Shown: positions 1 to 9,954, numbered from the stretch's first letter. The stretch is 64,000 nucleotides of DNA from Gari tellinella (GCA_922989275.2 OV277861.1:28364479-28428478); one strand, 5' to 3'. Translations and numbers: made by a program. The notes: generated by a model not told the origin, from the letters alone.

Positions 1-1252
1 TGCAGTCAGATACTGATAGAAGATCCAACATTGTGTACCTGTTTATTGCAGTCAGATACTAATAATAGATTTAACATGTTATATTTGTGTTATTGCAGTC
101 AGATACTGATAGTAGATCCGACATTTTGTACCTGTTTATTGCAGTCAGATACTAATAATAGATTTAACATTATATCTGTGTTATTGCAGTCTGATACTGA
201 TAGTAGATCCGACATTGTGTACCTGTTTATTGCAGTCAGATACTAATAATAGATTTAACATGTTATATTTGTGTTATTGCAGTCAGATACTGATAGTAGA
301 TCTGACATTTTGTACCTGTTTATTGCAGTCAGATACTAATAATAGATTTAACATGTTATATTTGTGTTATTGCAGTCAGATACTGATAGTAGATCCGACA
401 TTTTGTACCTGTTTATTGCTGTCAGATACTAATAATAGATTTAACATTATATTTGTGTTATTGCAGTCAGATACTGATAGTAGATCCGACATTTTGTACC
501 TGTTTATTGCAGTCAGATACTAATAAAAGATTTAACATTATATCTGTGTTATTGCAGTCTGATACTGATAGTACATCCGACATTGTGTACCTGTTTATTG
601 CAGTCAGATACTAATAATAGATTTAACATGTTATATTTGTGTTATTGCAGTCAGATACTGATAGTAGATCTGACATTTTGTACCTGTTTATTGCAGTCAG
701 ATACTAATAATAGATTTAACATGTTATATTTGTGTTATTGCAGTCAGATACTGATAGTAGATCCGACATTTTGTACCTGTTTATTGCAGTCAGATACTAA
801 TAATAGATTTAACATGTTATATTTGTGTTATTGCAGTCAGATACTGATAGTAGATCCGACATTTTGTACCTGTTTATTGCAGTCAGATACTAATAATAGA
901 TTTAACATTATATTTGTGTTATTGCAGTCAGATACTGATAGTAGATCCGACATTTTGTACCTGTTTATTGCAGTCAGATACTAATAATAGATTTAACATG
1001 TTATATTTGTGTTATTGCAGTCAGATACTGATAGTAGATCTGACATTTTGTACCTGTTTATTGCAGTCAGATACTAATAATTGATTTAACATGTTATATT
1101 TGTGTTATTGCAGTCAGATACTGATAGTAGATCCGACATTTTGTACCTGTTTATTGCAGTCAGATACTAATAATAGATTTAACATGTTATATTTGTGTTA
1201 TTGCAGTCAGATACTGATAGTAGGTCCGACATTTTGTACCTGTTTATTGCAG
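1..1252 (+). repeat. Dimeric 93-bp minisatellite built from a splice acceptor
   Basis: About 13 tandem copies of a 93-bp dimer. Half A is 46 bp and starts TGCAGTCAGATACTGATAG. Half B is 47 bp (44 bp in some copies) and starts TGCAGTCAGATACTAATAA. The array runs without a break into the penultimate EXOSC8 exon, whose first bases are half A itself. Each half ends in a T-rich stretch and TTGCAG, so every half carries a potential 3' splice site. ORFs across it are by-products of the repeat. It lies in the EXOSC8 intron and continues off the left edge. Confidence 0.95.
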
Positions 1253-1356
1253 TCAGATACTGATAGTAGATCCAACAGTAGAGGAGGAGCGACTGGCCAC
1301 AGGGGAGATAACTATTGTAACAGCTGATGAAGACCTCTGCATGATCAGGAAACCAG
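1253..1356 (+). CDS. EXOSC8: EXOSC8 (RRP43) penultimate coding exon, RNase PH C-terminal domain
   Basis: The exon reads ILIVDPTVEEERLATG, then EITIVTADEDLCMIRKP. I recognise this as the C-terminal RNase PH domain of exosome subunit 8 (vertebrate pattern: DPT, EEE, LATG, then KPGG). EXOSC8 is a non-catalytic subunit of the six-membered ring of the nuclear and cytoplasmic RNA exosome, which degrades and trims RNA 3'-to-5'. The donor is CCAG|GTAT, phase 1, joining exactly to the next exon to give KPGGSPLT. The acceptor is either TTGCAG before 1253 or the following TCAG, which would start the exon at 1257 in phase 0. Upstream exons are off the left edge. The exon start is copied many times in the preceding intron. 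Confidence 0.9.
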
Positions 1357-1376
1357 GTATACCATGGGGGAAGTTG

Positions 1377-1585
1377 TGTCTAACCCTTTACATCATAGCC
1401 TGTTTCTAGTTTTCAAGACAGGTGACCATGTAAAGCAGGATCAGTCTGCTGTAAGCAAGCATCTGCTAGGATATAGAAAAATACTACTTATGGTACATGT
1501 ACATGGCTGTATAAATGGGAACTATTTGCTTTAGTGGAGGAATAAATTAAATGTAATAAAAGGCGTTTCTATAGGGGAAAGGATA
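1377..1585 (+). mobile_element. Family A MITE remnant
   Basis: Starts TAACCCTTT and contains the family A landmarks: GCCTGTTTCTAG, AAAGCAGG, a degenerate hairpin, CATCTGCTAGGATATAG, and GTGGAGGAATAAATTAAA near the end. The central palindrome is eroded. Confidence 0.7.
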
Positions 1586-1639
1586 AAATGTGTGTGAATT
1601 ATTAAAAGAGCTTGACAGTATTATATCTTAGTTAAATAG

Positions 1640-1855
1640 ATTTAACCCTTTCCCCAATAGCTAGTTTTCCTTATTTAAAACAGGTTGTTGCTTAAAGCAG
1701 GCTGAAAGTAAAGCAGAACGTTTTACTTTCGACCTGCTTTAAGCTACCATCTGCTAGGCTATAGGAATAATTTCTTATGGTGCATATTCAAGTACATGAA
1801 TAATTTGAATTGGTTTCCTTCAGTGGAATAATAACTTGAAGGCATAAAATGGCCC
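1640..1855 (+). mobile_element. Family A MITE (short hairpin variant)
   Basis: Begins TTAACCCTTTCCCC and carries a shortened central palindrome from GCAGGCTGAAAGTAAAGC to its inverted complement, then the family A right half (CTACCATCTGCTAGG, TTCAGTGGAATAATAA). It sits in the last EXOSC8 intron. Confidence 0.75.
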
Positions 1856-1982
1856 ACCCTACTGTACCTTGTAATTATGTACTTAGTACGAGGTAAGCGA
1901 GTTTGAGATATCGAAGTTGGACTGTAACACTATTTTCTAAAGTGTGTACCAGGCTTATCTCCCTTGTATTTGTCTGTTTCAG

Positions 1983-2095
1983 GAGGGAGCCCATTGACAC
2001 CCAGTCAACTGTCAACCTGTATAGACAGAGCTTGTGCAAGAAGTACAGAAGTCTTGAGATTAATGGAAGAGACATTGAACAGTGTAGAAAGATAG
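1983..2095 (+). CDS. EXOSC8: EXOSC8 last coding exon and stop
   Basis: After TTTCAG the split codon G|GA restores KPGGSPLT. The exon continues PSQLSTCIDRACARSTEV, LRLMEETLNSVER and stops at TAG 2093-2095. The KPGG...L followed by an amphipathic helix ending soon after is how EXOSC8 proteins end; the helix belongs to the RNase PH C-terminal domain. Frame and length agree with the family, so this copy looks functional. The reading frame does not coincide with the longest ORFs here, which are shadows. Confidence 0.9.
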
Positions 2096-2110
2096 CAGAC
2101 ACTGGGCTCA

Positions 2111-2116
2111 AATAAA
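2111..2116 (+). terminator. EXOSC8: EXOSC8 polyadenylation signal
   Basis: AATAAA 16 bases after the stop codon, followed by a T-rich stretch at about 2120-2150. The 3'UTR would be very short. Confidence 0.7.
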
Positions 2117-2265
2117 TATTCTGTTTTGATAAGTCTATTTGTCTGTTTTTACATTGTAAACATAGTCGAATTTACTTGTGTTTGCCTTTCAAGAGAAGAT
2201 GAATTATCAGTCTTTTACATGTATACAGATGCCAGTTTAATGCTGGCCAAAACTGAAGCGGAAAG

Positions 2266-2635
2266 CAGTGCTCCCTCTCTACAACAACACCGTAGGGGAC
2301 ACAACCGATGTCTGTTGTTTGGAGGGAGTTGTTATAGGGAAGGAAAATTAAGACTTTGCTTACATTTGCAAACAGCTTGAATCAAGATCAGGTGATGAGT
2401 AATGCAGTGTCTGATCTGAATTGAAGCTGTTTGTCATTCGTCATTATATTTCTTTTGTCAAAGTGTCCACTAATAAATAACTTTGAGAAAAACAACAGAC
2501 CAATGAATATTTTAAGCAGACGATATTGCAGCAGGGAAAACGCAAGACATTATAATCTTGTTTGGGGAACAGCGGAAAGCGTTGTTGTAGGGAGGGACTC
2601 ATTGTTTGGAGGGTCGTTTTAGGGAGGGAACACTG
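2266..2635 (+). mobile_element. Family D MITE, full length
   Basis: Inverted ends: CAGTGCTCCCTCTCTACAAC at the left and its complement ending GGGAGGGAACACTG at the right. The middle carries a degenerate hairpin (GCAAACAGCTTGAAT ... AATTGAAGCTGTTTG) like the GATCAG hairpin of families E and H. ORFs on both strands here are non-coding. Confidence 0.85.
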
Positions 2636-2793
2636 TAAATAATACAAAGCAACACATAGTTAAGATTTCTATTGTATTGAATACTTTACTGATTAGAAAA
2701 CTTAATAACAAATAATGTGCCTGTTCACACTTTGTGCGCAGTAAATAGTAGAAAAGTTTATAAAGCTGACCTTGATGAAATTGAATATATCTG

Positions 2794-3284
2794 TACAGTC
2801 CAACTTCGATATCTGGAACTCAGGGGCCTCCGTGGCCTAGTGGTATAGTCACTGTGACTTACATCACTAAGCTCCTCACCGCTGTGAGTTCGAATCCCAG
2901 TAGGGTCGGTCAGATTTTTCATGTGGGGAAGCCTTCCAGCTGGCTTGCGGAAGGTACATTTGTGCCTGAAACAGTGCATAAAGGACTTCTGGGGCATAAC
3001 GGACTTCTGGGGTCTTCCTCCACCTCTAATTAGCTGGACGTCGGGATATGACTGAAATGCTGTTGAAAGCGACGTAAAATCAAAAATAAATCAAATCAAA
3101 TATTTGGAACTCTCTTACTTCGAACTATCCGATATTTCGATACATGAATTACATTATTTCACACTCGATTTAAGTCAAACATATCCGTATTTTAAAGTTA
3201 AAACGTGGCTTAGCCACGTTTTAACTTTGAAATATGAGTATATTCAACATAACCGAGTTTTCGAGATATCGAAGTTCGACTGTA
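2794..3284 (+). mobile_element. Family B MITE split by a SINE
   Basis: The left end TACAGTCCAACTTCGATAT (2794) and right end ATATCGAAGTTCGACTGTA (3284) are inverted repeats. The centre has the family palindrome AACGTGGCTTAGCCACGTT (about 3204-3222). A SINE at 2821-3099 interrupts the left arm. TA-type ends suggest a Tc1/mariner-like non-autonomous element. Confidence 0.85.
2821..3099 (+). mobile_element. Full-length tRNA-derived SINE
   Basis: The head GGGGCCTCCGTGGCCTAGTG has a tRNA A-box-like region and the B box is GAGTTCGAATCCC. The body (CATGTGGGGAAGCCTTCCAG, CTGGCTTGCGGAAGG, GGGGTCTTCCTCCACC) is a conserved central domain seen in mollusc SINEs, and the tail is (ATCAA)n-like. A 12-bp target duplication, ATATYTGGAACT (2809-2820 and 3100-3111, one mismatch), frames it. 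A second, 5'-truncated copy is at 39401-39599. Confidence 0.9.
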
Positions 3285-3299
3285 TTTTAAAGTTAAAAC

Positions 3300-4263
3300 T
3301 TGAACAACACAGGGTATAGATGACTTCAGCCACAGAAAAAAGGGTACCAACAGCACACATGAACTCTAGTTACCAACATTTCATTGTAAATCATCATAGA
3401 TGTACATGTACAAAGAAATCTAAATTATTCTCAAATCTTTTCCTGACCACCACGAACAGATATAGATTTATATGCTCGTAATACACTTATTGTATTGTAT
3501 TTGGACATAACAAATGTTAAATAGAAACATACACATTTATATGTTTGCATACAAGCAAATGATATGAAATAATGAAAGTCTTTGGACTTATCAAACGTAT
3601 AAATAGAAACTGACACATTTATATGTTCTTAAACATATAAGTAAAGAACATATAAGTATATGTAGTAATAATAGTATGAAACATGTTATTTACACCTTTG
3701 AATTTTACAAAAAATATAAAAGAACAATTCTGACCACTTAAACTGTATTTTATACATCACTGACTAAACAAACGACAAAAAGTGTTGTTGTACACACTTT
3801 GTATGACAACATATGTTATAAAAAGTACAATGTACACGTATATACAAAAGACAAACCATATCTTAGCTATGTGTTCACGCATTTGAAACACTCGTTATTT
3901 ACAAACCTTACATCTGTTAAGAATACACTGTCATCCGTATATAGTAACAAATGGATAAGACTTGATTGGTATCTGGAACTGTCAAATTTTACTGTTTCAA
4001 TCTCAGTGTCGTTATAAAGCGCATTTGAAAATAGTTTTATCCTGAGCAGACGCTGCGTAACTGTTGTCAAAACTGTTTGCCACTTGTTTTGAAATTACGT
4101 CAGTTATACTGTCTTAAATCTAACCTTGAGATGATATTGCAGACAACAATACTGAAGCAGACGGCAATATGGCGGTGATGGGGTAAAAACCTCACAATAA
4201 ATTTGATCATGAAAGGGTTAAGTTTTAGGGCCAATGAGGCAAATACTTAGCTATTTCAAGTTA
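3300..4263. other. No feature recognised
   Basis: AT-rich sequence with short ORFs on both strands. I see no protein family, no splice-bounded exon and no clear repeat. A 20-bp sequence (ATATAAG...ACATATAAG) recurs near 3630-3660. Confidence 0.5.
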
Positions 4264-4456
4264 CAGGGCTCCAGATAAGAGGGAGTAAACTGAACAAAAC
4301 CAATATTTTCTTACTTATTTTAGCACCAAATCCTATGGTGTTACTACTCATTAGAATCGTCTCTTCGAGACGATTCTAATGAGTAGTGACACCATAGGGT
4401 TTAAAGCAGAAATAAAGATTTCATTTTTTGAAATACTCCCCTTATCTGGAGCCCTG
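4264..4456. mobile_element. Family C MITE, full length
   Basis: CAGGGCTCCAGATAAG and its complement CTTATCTGGAGCCCTG form 16-bp ends. The centre is a near-perfect palindrome, ATTAGAATCGTCTCTTCGAG followed by its mirror, inside a wider inverted repeat containing CACCATAGG. CAGGG ends resemble hAT-type elements. Confidence 0.9.
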
Positions 4457-4679
4457 AAGCTATGAGTCTTGTTTTGACGGTATAACCCGAGACTCTCATA
4501 CAAACTTAGTTTATGCCAGCAATTCTACACGTTCTGAGTGATAAATAAGGCATGCTTCTGAAATATAAGACTAACTAACAGTTTTATAATGAAACTGTAT
4601 ATACCTGTACACTTGTTTTGACCATTTTGTGATTCAGTTGTATACATGTATATATAGTTTTGTGATATTAACCTGTGTT

Positions 4680-4945
4680 AACTGAACTTAACTCATTCAC
4701 CCCTGAAACTTCAAATTGACAATTCTAGTTTCCAACTGAATCTAGCCCGTTTATTACTATTTAGGATTGGTTTCTGCAATATATTGCAAAATGACAAACA
4801 GTGCAGATCCTGATCAGAGAGCTCCCACATGAGCTCTAGCTCTTATTAGGGTGTTCACTGTATTTGTAAAGGACAAATGCGCTCTTTACATGTACACTGT
4901 TTGTAACGGACAAGTATATATACTCGTTGCTAGGGTTGAGTGTGT
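4680..4945 (+). mobile_element. Family H MITE, degenerate
   Basis: Starts at TTAACTCATTCACCCCTGAA and contains ACAAACAGTGCAGATCCTGA followed by a partial hairpin, then ACACTGTTTG and a GGGTTGAG end. Compare the intact copy at 34824-35059. Confidence 0.65.
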
Positions 4946-5489
4946 CAACAGTCCCCCTACCCTACCCCCACCACAACTATCAATCTGTGTTTAAGACAGA
5001 TGTCTGCTTAAGGCAAAATAAGCTTTGATGGGCAGATGTAGCTTTTATGTGGAAAAATAGGTTAAGGTGTTCAACTTTAGGCGCTTCTATGGTGGAAAGG
5101 GTTAAGGTGCTCCTCAAGTCCCTCCAAAAATCAGTTTTTGATTCAAATGTCTGCTTAATTAAGGGCCAACGTTAACAGGAAGCTACTTTCAAGAAGTTTT
5201 CTGCCTTTTTCTTGCAGTACATTATTCTTCTACCTTTTGAAAGATTCAAATTTCTGCATATAGTGACTCTCACAATTTGGACTATATTAGGAACTAAACA
5301 ATAGTTTTGAAAACTGATTGGCTAGAAGTACTTTTTAAAGGCACATAATGCTATGGGTCACAAACACTAGACTACCAGGGTCCAAGGTTATTCATCACCA
5401 CCTGAAGGTGGCGATGTATTGTTATGTGTTTATAAATTTACCCATGTACGAGGGGCAGCGAAAAGTTACTATAACACTTGATCAGCTAT

Positions 5490-5546
5490 AATGACTGAGT
5501 TGAACCAAATGTGTGTAAATTCATTTGGTTCAACTCGGTCATTTTC
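5490..5546. repeat. Hairpin of 22-bp arms
   Basis: AATGACTGAGTTGAACCAAA is repeated in inverted form around a 10-base loop (GTGTAAATT region). It is probably the core of an eroded MITE. Confidence 0.75.
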
Positions 5547-5577
5547 CTAAGTAAAATGGGTAGCAGAGAATAGTTTC

Positions 5578-5790
5578 TATTGAATCTATGGTATATTTGA
5601 TTATTAGTAACACTGGTAAACAGAGTATCTATAGTAAGATATTAGTAGCACTCCAGGTGAATAGCTTGACTATTGCTGTGCACTGTCAAATCTATAGTAC
5701 ATTTGATAAAAGGCTACCCCTTGATTAATAACACTGGTAAACATACATGTATCTATAGTAAGATGGCCCTTGAATAATTAGTAGCACTCC
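5578..5790 (+). repeat. Two direct copies of a ~115-bp unit
   Basis: TATTTGAT...TAGTAACACTGGTAAACA followed by ATCTATAGTAAGAT and TTAGTAGCACTCC occurs twice in tandem with moderate divergence. Confidence 0.7.
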
Positions 5791-5799
5791 TTAAAGCTG

Positions 5800-7190
5800 C
5801 TCACTGTCTGATATGCAGTTTCTGCATATGGATCGCTGTTTTTGGCAAGAAGGAGTTTCTGTATGGACAGTATAACAAAGTTTTACCTTTATAGCATCTG
5901 TTGATGTTAGGGAGCCGAGGCCGCGGTTTGAATGTTATAGCATGTACATGATAGTTAACCCCTTCACTGCATTACCCCAGGTGAACTAAAGTTACAGGCA
6001 GCCTGGATAATACCCCGATGCCTGGAAAATAGGCGTCTGATCAGGATCCTAACGGTTTGGCTGTCAACATTCATGTTGCTATGTATACACTCAATAGTCA
6101 TATCTTCTAAATTTAGGAAGCAGAAGCAGACAACACATTATGAGATAACATAAGATAACATCCTAGCAGTTAAAGGGTTAATATCTGTTCATTTTGCCAT
6201 GTGAATTAATACTCATGGCTCCAGATAAGTAGAGTATGTCAAAATCTATATTCTTTGTGTATGCAGAGGACACTGTGATGTCATTACTCATTAGAATAGC
6301 CATCTGAGAAGGAGACAATTCTTGTGAGTGATCATGTTGGAAAATGAGTTTACTTTGGAATCACCTTATCTAAATCCATGAACATCTTTAATTTTTCAGC
6401 CGCCACATGTATTTACAAGTAGTTTACCTCCAACTCGGATGCTTAATTACTCTGCTTCCGACCAGAATGAAACTGCCTGTCAAATGCTAGCATCCAAAAG
6501 TTACAAACAAAATTAAAGAATAGTTTTACATTCCATTTTATAATGTATCATCATAAACCTGCTAAGATGATAAGTTGGGTCTTAATGATCCTGTGAAAAG
6601 GAAAGTAAATGTTTAGCCTGCATGCTGATATCATGCATTTAGTATCTTCTGTTCATAAATATTTTGCTTTGCTATAAGCATCCTGTATGATGTTTAATGC
6701 AATAAAATACAAAACAATTCCATTTAAAATCGAATTATAAGAGACTATTAAAGGGCAGGATTCATTAGTCCCATCACATTGAAATAACAGTAGCATTTAT
6801 CAGTGTAAGCAGGAACATATTTTAGACGTTCCGGGAACAATCTTATATTATATATTATAAGATATACCACTAAAACCAGGAAAGTATATCTAATATACAT
6901 TCCTGGTTGTACTTAGTTTAAAAGGCTTACGTTTCTACATGTTCCTTGTCATAACCGTTATCTAATTGTTATCATTCAAATGGTATCTCTATATTTTAAG
7001 ACTGTGTTGTGATAAATAATATTAGTACACGTACATTATTAATTGTAAGCTACTTAACAAAAAATCGGAATCGGATTTTGCAGTTTGGTGTAAATAAAGT
7101 TGAGTTGAGTATGTGCAATGGCGTTTTAATCTCATTTACACCATTCACTTCCTTGTACACAAATTTTGTGGCGATCCAGATGCTTGAATA
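5800..7190. other. Mostly unassigned; one eroded family C MITE
   Basis: A degenerate family C copy lies at about 6211-6380 (GGCTCCAGATAAG, ACTCATTAGAAT, CACCTTATCTA). Otherwise the stretch is AT-rich with no coding or RNA gene evident. Confidence 0.5.
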
Positions 7191-7261
7191 AGTGTTTGTC
7201 TTGTAAAGAGTTTGGGTTGAGTCGGAGATCGTTCTTTAACATTTGGTTGGTCAGATTTGAG

Positions 7262-7392
7262 CTTTTGCTAGAGTTGAGTTGTGTCAGATCGTTCTCAAGC
7301 ATTTGATTGGTCAGGTTTGAGCTTTTGCTAGCAAAAGCTCAAATATGGCCAATCAAATACTTGAGAACGATCACAGACTCAACTTAAACACT
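7262..7392. repeat. Inverted repeat of ~55-bp arms around CTAGCAAAAGC
   Basis: AGATCGTTCTCAAGCATTTG, ATTGGTCAGGTTTGAGC and CTTTTGCTAG are followed by their inverted complement. A partial third arm precedes it at 7200-7262, and another fragment is at 24528-24570. Confidence 0.8.
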
Positions 7393-7890
7393 TTGTAAAA
7401 TTGGGGACCAGACACAGGGTAAACACTATTTGACAACAGTGATAGTGGACCATATTTTACAACTGGTCCTACTCTGCATAACACAACCAGGGAAAGGCGA
7501 AATAGACTTGTTCAATTATATGTATTTATATCAATTGCAATTAGTTTGGAGTATTGTCAGACCCCAGGCAAACAGTTTGGAGCATGAACATGATCCCAAT
7601 CGGTTGACACTAGATAAAATAAATCGGCATTGTCGTCTAAAAGCTGTAATTTTCATTAAATATTTTTTCTTCTGTAACATTAATTTAACCTGGCAAACAT
7701 GTAGTGCTTACATTAACTCTGCAATTTAAAGAAGTTGGATAAGAATGAAGTTTTGTAAACATGTTCCGAATTGGATTCCTAAAGAGCGTCTGCTCTTTTC
7801 CTAGCCAATTATAGTAAACCAGATGAACTTGCCCAATATCATGAGTGGAAAATTCCAGCAAGACATCAAGTATGAGAAAGCAAGACCAGT

Positions 7891-8079
7891 CCTGCGTTCA
7901 TTAACGAAAGCGCTTCGTGACGCTTTGCCACGGTCCGCTTACCTCAGGGCACCAACAGGTTCACGTGCCTTCAACATTGCATGCTTTTGTCGTTCTCCAT
8001 AGTCACTCCACCCTTGTGAGCCTTGAGGTAAGCGGGCCGTGGCAAAGCGTCACGAAGCGCTTTCGTTAATGAACGCAGG
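7891..8079. mobile_element. Hairpin MITE in the 3' flank of the IFI44-like gene
   Basis: CCTGCGTTCATTAACGAAAG, then CGCTTCGTGACGCTTTGCCA, and their complements form about 50-bp near-perfect arms with about 85 bases between. It begins 32 bp after the stop codon of the minus-strand gene and so probably lies in its 3'UTR. Confidence 0.85.
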
Positions 8080-8111
8080 GCTGTATTGTAGTGAGTTTGG
8101 CTCACAAAGAA

Positions 8112-8443
8112 CTACGATGACGGCATATTTATGACAAATTCTTTGTTTTCAGGGAGATCGTCATTGTTGTGACTGTAGTCAAACTTATTCAGCAGTATGT
8201 CCTTTGCTCTGCTCAGCATGAACTTCAGAGACAACAAAGATAGAATTCCAATGTTAACCACTGTGTCTATTTCAGTGTCATAATTTTTTACTGGATGTAC
8301 AAAATTTTCTGCCACCCCGAAGAGTTCAGCTGTTTTTTCGACCGCCTCCTTGACCCTGTGACTGCGGAATACCTGTGAAACATCTCTGCTGACATCTGGG
8401 CAAACCTTGTCCGCTTTTGTCAGTAGTATCACAAATGGTATTT
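8112..8443 (-). CDS. IFI44/IFI44L-like GTPase, last exon
   Basis: After TTTTCACAG (minus) the split codon G|AA gives EIPFVILLTKADKVCPDV, then SRDVSQVFRSHRVKEAV. TKAD is the G4 (N/TKxD) guanine-specificity motif. The following helix and FVHPVKNYDTEID match the C-terminal half of the IFI44 GTPase domain (family pattern: PVKNY). The protein ends VINMPSS, TAG at 8114-8112. The phase (1|2) fits the exon at 8969-9131. The ORF continues past the acceptor into GA-rich intron, which is not coding. IFI44 proteins are interferon- or immune-induced GTPases of poorly known mechanism, and are expanded in bivalves. Confidence 0.88.
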
Positions 8444-8968
8444 CTGTGAAAATATTAAACAATGATAGAGAGAGACAGATAGAGAGAAAAATACAGAGAG
8501 AGAGGGGAGGGAGAGATGATAGAGAGGGATAGAAATAGAAAGAGGGACAGAGATAGAGAGAGTGAGAGAGACAGCTAGATACCAACAAATAGATAGATAA
8601 AGAAAGGGAGAGAGTCAAAAGAGACAGAGACATACTGTATTACAGGAAGAGAGAGAGAGAGGGGGAGAGAGGGCTAGACAGAAACCAGAGAGAGCCAGAC
8701 AGACAAACATACCAGCAGATAGATGACTAGGGAAAGAGAGAGAGATAAACTCCAGATGTCCAGACAGAAATATAGGGATCGAGAGACTGCAACAAAAAGA
8801 GAGACAGAAAGAGAAACAGTCATTCACAGATACCAGCAGATAGACAGAAACTCCAAATGTCCAGACAGAGAGAGAGAAGAGAGAGAGAGAGGGAACAGAA
8901 AGACTAACATTGTACAATCAAACATGCAGAGAGATAGAGAGAGAGAGGGGGAGGGAGAATAAATCTAC
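8444..8968 (-). other. IFI44-like last intron, made of GA-rich microsatellite
   Basis: The intron lies between CAG at 8444 and the donor at 8968 (minus). From about 8459 to 8960 the + strand is almost pure (GA)n/(GACA)n, giving a 500-base purine tract (polypyrimidine on the transcribed sense). Long ORFs in both directions here are simple-sequence artefacts. Confidence 0.9.
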
Positions 8969-9131
8969 CTTTATCGCCACAAGTCGTCTTTAGCCTTCTG
9001 AGTTTCTGGAGCGCTGACTCTTCTAAGACTGGGACTGTTGAGCCATCCAGAATGAAGCAAACACAGTGCATTTTATCTGACATTGACGGCTCATGTCTAT
9101 ACGATGGGTGCTCAGTATAATTGCTGAATAA
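8969..9131 (-). CDS. IFI44-like GTPase, exon 3 of 4 in the cluster
   Basis: The acceptor ATATTACAG (minus) is followed by LFSNYTEHPSYRHEPSMSDK, then MHCVCFILDGSTVPVLEESA and LQKLRRLKTTCGDK. The hydrophobic strand MHCVCFILDGS corresponds to the beta-strand before G4 in IFI44 (family: CVVFVLDAS-like). The donor is AAAG|GTAGAT in phase 1. It is 163 nt long and in frame with both neighbours. Confidence 0.87.
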
Positions 9132-9425
9132 CTGTAATATATGATGGGATAATATAAAAGAACGGGTTTGCTGATGAGTTCCTCTCGCCAATGAGTTTGT
9201 ATGTGAAAATAAACGCTACTAAATGTCAGGGACACTATACATATTTGTATATAGTGTCCATGGCATATTTAAATTAAAGGAAACATGCGGCAAGCACCTG
9301 TGGTAGGACCAAACGTTCTCCTTACCCAGGGCTGCCATTTCTCCGGGTTTTTCCTAAATCTTCGGATTTTTTCCTGGTACATGGTAGCTTAAAGCAGGCT
9401 GAAAGTAAAGCAGAATGCGCCTTAA

Positions 9426-9954
9426 AAAGGGACTCGCAACCGGATGGTGTACTTGTCAAAATAAAATAAAATACTTAAATAAAAGCAAATTTGTGGCATT
9501 ATTTGGCTTCTGACATTAAAAAAATATGATCGGTCCAAAAAAAGTCTCAAGAATCGTCACCGAATCTTAGTTTTTTAGATATTTTCCATCGTTTTTCTAT
9601 AGCGTCAGCTGACGGTATAGTTGTTGTTGTTGCTTCTCTACACGGGCTCAGACATAAACCCGAGCCGAATAAAGTATTGTCGATCGCTACCAGTGAAGTA
9701 CGTTAATTCGCTACCATATATATAGAGAGCGCTGGTAGCTGAGGTAGTAAAGGCGCTTCCTCATTTTTCATGTTTGTCTCCGCATGGAGGGTCACGGGTT
9801 CGAATCCCACCAGAGCTTCTTCTTTTCTTTCTTTTTTGAAATGCATTTTTTAACAGAATTTATTATCCTAAACTAAATCTTACCCATTTACATAAGCATT
9901 TGACATATATTTACAAATTACTATTTTTAATGCTAAATCCGGTTGCGAGCCTCT
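9426..9954 (+). mobile_element. TTAA-flanked element carrying a tRNA-like cassette, copy 1
   Basis: It is inserted at TTAA (9422-9425 and 9955-9958). The ends are AGGGACTCGCAACCGG and the inverse, CCGGTTGCGAGCCTC. The interior has (GTT)n and a tRNA-like block at about 9728-9815 with an A-box-like GGTAGCTGAGGTAG and B box GGGTTCGAATCCC. Copy 2 (38457-39003) is closely similar except across this tRNA-like block. Confidence 0.88.
9728..9816 (+). other. tRNA-like sequence (not a tRNA gene)
   Basis: It has A-box-like and perfect B-box (GGGTTCGAATCCC) promoter elements, but I find no pairing acceptor stem, so it looks like a Pol III promoter-bearing tRNA relic inside the TTAA element. Confidence 0.6.

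Larger units (their letters stand above)
1357..1982 (+). other. EXOSC8: Last EXOSC8 intron, filled with two family A MITE remnants
   Basis: The intron has GT at 1357 and a TTTCAG acceptor at 1977-1982. It holds two diverged family A MITEs (about 1377-1585 and 1640-1855) and a family B end at 1886-1927. No coding signal is seen. Confidence 0.8.

Noticed and set aside
1..1252. CRISPR-like regular repeats
   Set aside because: The whole period is repeated with no unique spacers, and the context is a eukaryotic intron.
31..1327. ORFs of 70-130 codons on + strand
   Set aside because: They are the minisatellite read in frame; the real EXOSC8 frame in the exon is different.
8460..8960. Ser/Leu-rich and Arg/Glu-rich ORFs on both strands
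   Set aside because: Translations of GA/GACA microsatellite; the flanking splice sites show it is intron.
9728..9816. Functional tRNA gene
   Set aside because: B box is perfect but no acceptor or anticodon stems pair; it lies inside a repeat element. The same applies at 14225-14295, 14465-14555 and 38772-38862.
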